Part shown: positions 6,653 through 8,675 of the stretch, in pieces
How the letters are laid out: each line of letters starts with the position of its first letter
Position numbering within the stretch: the first letter of the stretch is position 1
Origin: CANJQJ01 sp964383565
GTDB taxonomy: Bacteria; Pseudomonadota; Alphaproteobacteria; Sphingomonadales; Sphingomonadaceae
Assembly: GCA_964383565.1 (NCBI GenBank)
Contig: CAYLIK010000134.1
Location: 1-8,675 of the forward strand
Length of the DNA stretch: 8,675 nt
Direction of reading: 5' to 3'
Notes under the pieces: generated by a model
Seen by the model: the letters and a program-made list of their open reading frames with translations, nothing else
The model's database searches: none
What the model was told of the DNA's origin: nothing
Translations under genes and position numbers: made by a program

Positions 6653-6692
6653 TCGCAGGTTTGGCACAGCGCGAAAGGCAACGGGCGGATTT

Positions 6693-6729
6693 GAAGATCG
6701 TGTCCCACCTCGTGGTGTAAGTTGGTCAG
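6693..6729 (+). repeat. Left terminal inverted repeat of the IS256-family element
   Basis: It starts GAAGATCGTGTCCC and includes CGTGGTGTAAGTTGGTC. It matches the reverse complement of 8087-8123 at 28 of 37 positions; similarity stops abruptly outside GAAG, which sets the outer boundary. Confidence 0.75.
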
Positions 6730-6746
6730 CGTGATCACGACGACCT

Positions 6747-6760
6747 CCGGCTTTAGCCGG
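6747..6760 (-). terminator. Small hairpin after the transposase stop
   Basis: CCGGC (6747-6751) and GCCGG (6756-6760) flank a TTTA loop, 4 bases past the transposase stop on the minus strand. No T-run follows, so termination would be weak at best. Confidence 0.3.
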
Positions 6761-6764
6761 ATGG

Positions 6765-7964
6765 TCATGCTGCCACGGCGGGCAGGCTGACCAGTGGATT
6801 ATCGCTCAACGGTGCGACACTTTCCAGTGTCATGTAGCGGGCACGCTGCACCGCCCATTCGTCGTTTTGTTCAAGGAGGATAGCGCCGACCAGGCGGGTG
6901 ATGGCGTCCTCGTTGGGGAAGATGCCAACGACATTGGTGCGCCGCTTGATCTCACCATTGAGCCGCTCGATCGGGTTGGTGGAGTGGAGCTTGGCGCGAT
7001 GCTGCGGCGGGAAGCTCATATAGGCGAGCACATCCTCCTCGCTGTTGTCCATGAAGGTAGCCAGCCTGGGCACCGTCGGGCGAAGCTGGTCGGCGACCTT
7101 TCGCCACTGACTGCTGGCCGCCTCGGCGGTCTCCTGAGCAAAAGCAGTGGCAATGAAGGCAGAGACGACCCTGCGGCCGCTTTTTCCGGCGTGCGCCAGG
7201 GCATTGCGGGCGAAGTGAACGCGGCAGCGCTGCCAGGTCGCGCTGAACACCTTGGAGACAGATGCCTTGATGCCTTCATGCGCATCGGAGATGACGAGCT
7301 TGACGCCGCGCAGGCCGCGCCGGGCGAGACCCCGCAGGAAATCGGTCCAGAACACTTCCGCTTCCGATGGACCGATTGCCATGCCGAGCACCTCGCGCCG
7401 GCCGTCGCTGTTGACGCCGACCGCGATGGTGACAGCGACCGAGACGATCCGTCCAGCCTGCCGCACTTTGAGATAGGTGGCATCGATCCAGATATAGGGC
7501 CAGTCACCCTCGATAGGTCGTTCGAGGAACGCTTTCACACGAACGTCGATCTCTTCGCAGAGCCGGCTCACCTGGCTCTTGGAGATGCCGCTCATGCCCA
7601 TGGCCTGAACCAGATCATCGACCGAGCGTGTCGATATGCCCTGGATGTAGGCCTCCTGGATGACGGCAGTCAGCGCCTTCTCCGCCATCCGGCGCGGTTC
7701 GAGGAAGCCGGGGAAATAACTGCCCTTCCTGAGCTTGGGGATGCGCAGCTCGACGGTGCCGGCACGGGTCTCCCAATCGCGATCCCGATAGCCGTTGCGC
7801 TGAACGCGGCGCTCGACATCCTTCTCGCCGTACGCAGCGCCGGTCAGCCCACCCACTTCCAGCTCCATCAGCCGCTTCGCGGCAAAGCCGATCATGTCGC
7901 GCAGAAAATCGGCGTCAGGGCTCTTCCCCACAAGCGCCTGCAGGTCCATCATGTCATCGGTCAT
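6765..7964 (-). CDS. IS256-family transposase (mutator type, DDE)
   Basis: This 399-aa protein catalyses transposition of the surrounding element. It matches the Transposase_mut family: an N-terminal DNA-binding part with YRDRDWETRAGTVELRIPKLRKGSYFP (59-85), then the catalytic core with Asp161 in WIDATYLKVR, Asp227 in VISDAHEGIK, the CRVHF motif (247-251), and Glu333 in STNPIERLNGEIKRR. All three acidic residues are present and the frame is unbroken, so it is probably active. The ATG at 7964 is chosen because AAGGAG lies 7 bases upstream; the 20-residue extension from 8024 is unlike the family. It is the only gene between the terminal repeats. A 367-codon open frame on the opposite strand (6867-7970) is its shadow. 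Confidence 0.95.
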   Translation of the reverse strand: MTDDMMDLQALVGKSPDADFLRDMIGFAAKRLMELEVGGLTGAAYGEKDVERRVQRNGYRDRDWETRAGTVELRIPKLRKGSYFPGFLEPRRMAEKALTAVIQEAYIQGISTRSVDDLVQAMGMSGISKSQVSRLCEEIDVRVKAFLERPIEGDWPYIWIDATYLKVRQAGRIVSVAVTIAVGVNSDGRREVLGMAIGPSEAEVFWTDFLRGLARRGLRGVKLVISDAHEGIKASVSKVFSATWQRCRVHFARNALAHAGKSGRRVVSAFIATAFAQETAEAASSQWRKVADQLRPTVPRLATFMDNSEEDVLAYMSFPPQHRAKLHSTNPIERLNGEIKRRTNVVGIFPNEDAITRLVGAILLEQNDEWAVQRARYMTLESVAPLSDNPLVSLPAVAA

Positions 7965-8043
7965 CGGTGATCTCCTTTGGTTCGAGTGTGCAACCCGACC
8001 ATATCCGAAGATCCCGATGACCACCCGCGAAGCTGACCGGCCG

Positions 8044-8472
8044 CTACAGCGCTATTTGGTGAGCGCGCGCCCGGTCAGCTCCGCTACCGACAAACCTACA
8101 CCACCACCCGGGACGCGACCTTCCCGCGCTCCGAGAATCCAGGGCAAATCGACGAGTTTCCCCTGCTGCAATCGCATAAGGAAAATCAATGTCAGTCGGA
8201 TCTTCGTAATCCAAGGGAAACTCGTCCGTCATACGCGGTCGAAACAAGCCCTGGAGCCAGAAAATCTTTGAAACGAGTATTGGATGAATGGACCGGTTCT
8301 GAATATGCAAGAATGGCTCTTCCGATGGCGCGCTATGCCGATAGTGAGCCCAATTCCAGATTATCGTTGCAGACAGCTTTTCTCGCTGGGAAATCCGCGT
8401 AGCCAATAGCGTAATTCCAGCTCCGACGATCGGACCGAAGGCCGCCTGAAATGTGTCGCTCCAGCTCGCCAT
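8044..8472 (-). pseudogene. Small membrane-anchored protein of unknown function, truncated by the IS
   Basis: The frame begins at ATG 8472, preceded by AAAGGA about 10 bases away; a TTG at 8481 is too close to that site. Residues 1-116 are native. From the codon spanning 8124/8123 the frame enters the IS right repeat and reads 26 unrelated residues (GRSRPGWWCRF...) before a stop at 8044. The native part has one probable membrane segment near residues 12-26 (FGPIVGAGITLLATR). A soluble part follows with WNWAHYRHSAPSEEPFLHIQNRS and an acidic stretch (DEFPLDYEDPTDIDFP), then AGETRRFALD, which suggests a beta-rich extracytoplasmic or cytoplasmic domain. I do not recognise the family. The C-terminal remainder is not found on the other side of the IS, so the gene is broken, not merely split. 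Confidence 0.6.
8087..8123 (-). repeat. Right terminal inverted repeat of the IS256-family element
   Basis: Read on the minus strand it starts GAAGGTCGCGTCCC and contains GTGGTGTAGGTTTGTC, matching the left end with 9 mismatches in 37. It forms the junction with the truncated membrane-protein gene. Confidence 0.75.
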
Positions 8473-8559
8473 AACTTTCAATTCCTTTTAATCGACGCAT
8501 GCCAATGATATGCTGCAATTGGCTATTGATTTAGGAAAATAATCGCGGCTTGAGTTTTC
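8473..8559. other. AT-richer divergent intergenic region
   Basis: This 87-bp gap between two divergent starts is visibly richer in A/T than the rest of the window. It should hold promoters for both neighbours, but I see no convincing -35/-10 pair and no copy of the CCGTCA-NN-TGACGG operator. Confidence 0.4.
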
Positions 8560-8675
8560 ATGGGCGGCTACAATTCAGGGCGATCTGGCGGCCGACCGAC
8601 AGCCGACATGAGCAAGCGCGTCGATATTGCCTGGATGATCCGGACAAAGCGCGCGATTCCCGGCCAGACGGTATG
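8560..8675 (+). CDS. N-terminus of a conserved hypothetical protein (MGG.nSGR.GGRPT type), cut by window edge
   Basis: An open frame from ATG 8560 reads MGGYNSGRSGGRPTADMSK and continues to the window end without a stop (38 complete codons, through RVDIAWMIRTKRAIPGQTV). I recognise the MGG-x-x-SGR-x-GGRPT opening followed by a D(I/L)..(L/M)IR...PG segment as that of a small conserved protein found widely in alphaproteobacteria, often near mobile elements and plasmids; its function is not known to me. The Shine-Dalgarno is weak. It is divergent from the IS-truncated gene. Only the start is visible, so length and the remaining domains cannot be judged. Confidence 0.6.
   Translation, partial: MGGYNSGRSGGRPTADMSKRVDIAWMIRTKRAIPGQTV

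Larger units (their letters stand above)
6693..8123 (-). mobile_element. IS256-family insertion sequence, apparently complete
   Basis: The element is bounded by imperfect terminal inverted repeats and carries one DDE transposase. Its length of about 1431 bp is normal for the family. Reading inward, both ends begin GAAG-x-TCG-x-GTCCC and contain GTGGTGTA then GTT, with 28 of 37 positions identical. The left end also has a perfect 10-bp palindrome CGTGATCACG (6730-6739). The 8-bp flanks differ (GCGGATTT on the left, CCGCGCTC on the right), so no target-site duplication is visible. It truncates the gene on its right and lies about 40 bp upstream of the cupin promoter on its left. End positions are read by eye and could shift by a few bases. 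Confidence 0.85.

Noticed and set aside
6645..6692. C-terminal remnant of the IS-truncated gene on the left of the IS
   Set aside because: The 40 bp between the cupin promoter and the IS end gives no plausible continuation, and there is no target duplication linking the two flanks.
6867..7970. 367-codon plus-strand open frame opposite the transposase
   Set aside because: It mirrors the codon pattern of the IS256 transposase, has no recognisable motif and lies wholly within the IS.
8017..8028. ATGACCACCCG at the IS right end, resembling ATGACCATCCG on the minus strand near 6768-6757, considered as the IS terminal repeat
   Set aside because: Similarity stops after about 11 bases and the left copy overlaps the transposase stop; the 37-bp pair at 6693-6729 and 8087-8123 is far longer and lies outside the gene on both sides.

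Overview
This 8.7 kb GC-rich window reads as an accessory catabolic locus of an alphaproteobacterium, most likely a sphingomonad. That assignment is inferred from the style of the TonB-dependent receptor, the codon use and the IS256-type element; no rRNA or housekeeping gene is present to confirm it. Nearly all genes lie on the minus strand, so the locus is read from right to left.

Right edge (8124-8675): the start of a plus-strand conserved hypothetical gene (MGG..SGR.GGRPT N-terminus), and, divergent from it, a small membrane-anchored protein of unknown function. The latter is cut by an insertion sequence.

IS element (6693-8123): one IS256-family element with an apparently intact 399-aa DDE transposase and imperfect terminal inverted repeats of about 37 bp (28/37 identical). 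No target-site duplication flanks it, so its two neighbours were probably not originally adjacent.

Catabolic locus (1-6660): first a Cupin_3-type small protein with its own promoter and terminator. Then come four genes in operon-like order: an exported class I cytochrome c, a Tat-exported flavin amine oxidase that closely resembles NicA2 (nicotine oxidoreductase), a TonB-dependent outer-membrane receptor, and an NAD(P)-dependent aldehyde dehydrogenase. A further exported protein begins at the left edge and is truncated by the window. The cytochrome stop and oxidase start overlap as ATGA, which suggests translational coupling.

A consistent reading is a peripheral amine-degradation module. The receptor imports a scarce or bulky amine into the periplasm. 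The flavoenzyme oxidises it there and passes electrons to the dedicated cytochrome c rather than to oxygen. The imine hydrolyses to an aldehyde, which the cytoplasmic dehydrogenase converts to an acid. The substrate cannot be read from the sequence.

The most interesting unexplained signal is a palindromic operator, CCGTCA-NN-TGACGG, present three times. Two copies lie before the cytochrome gene and one before the cupin gene. In both promoters it occupies the same place immediately after a perfect TTGACA -35 box. The cognate regulator is not in the window, and a plus-strand promoter-like sequence now points straight into the IS, so a divergent regulator gene may have been displaced by IS-associated rearrangement.
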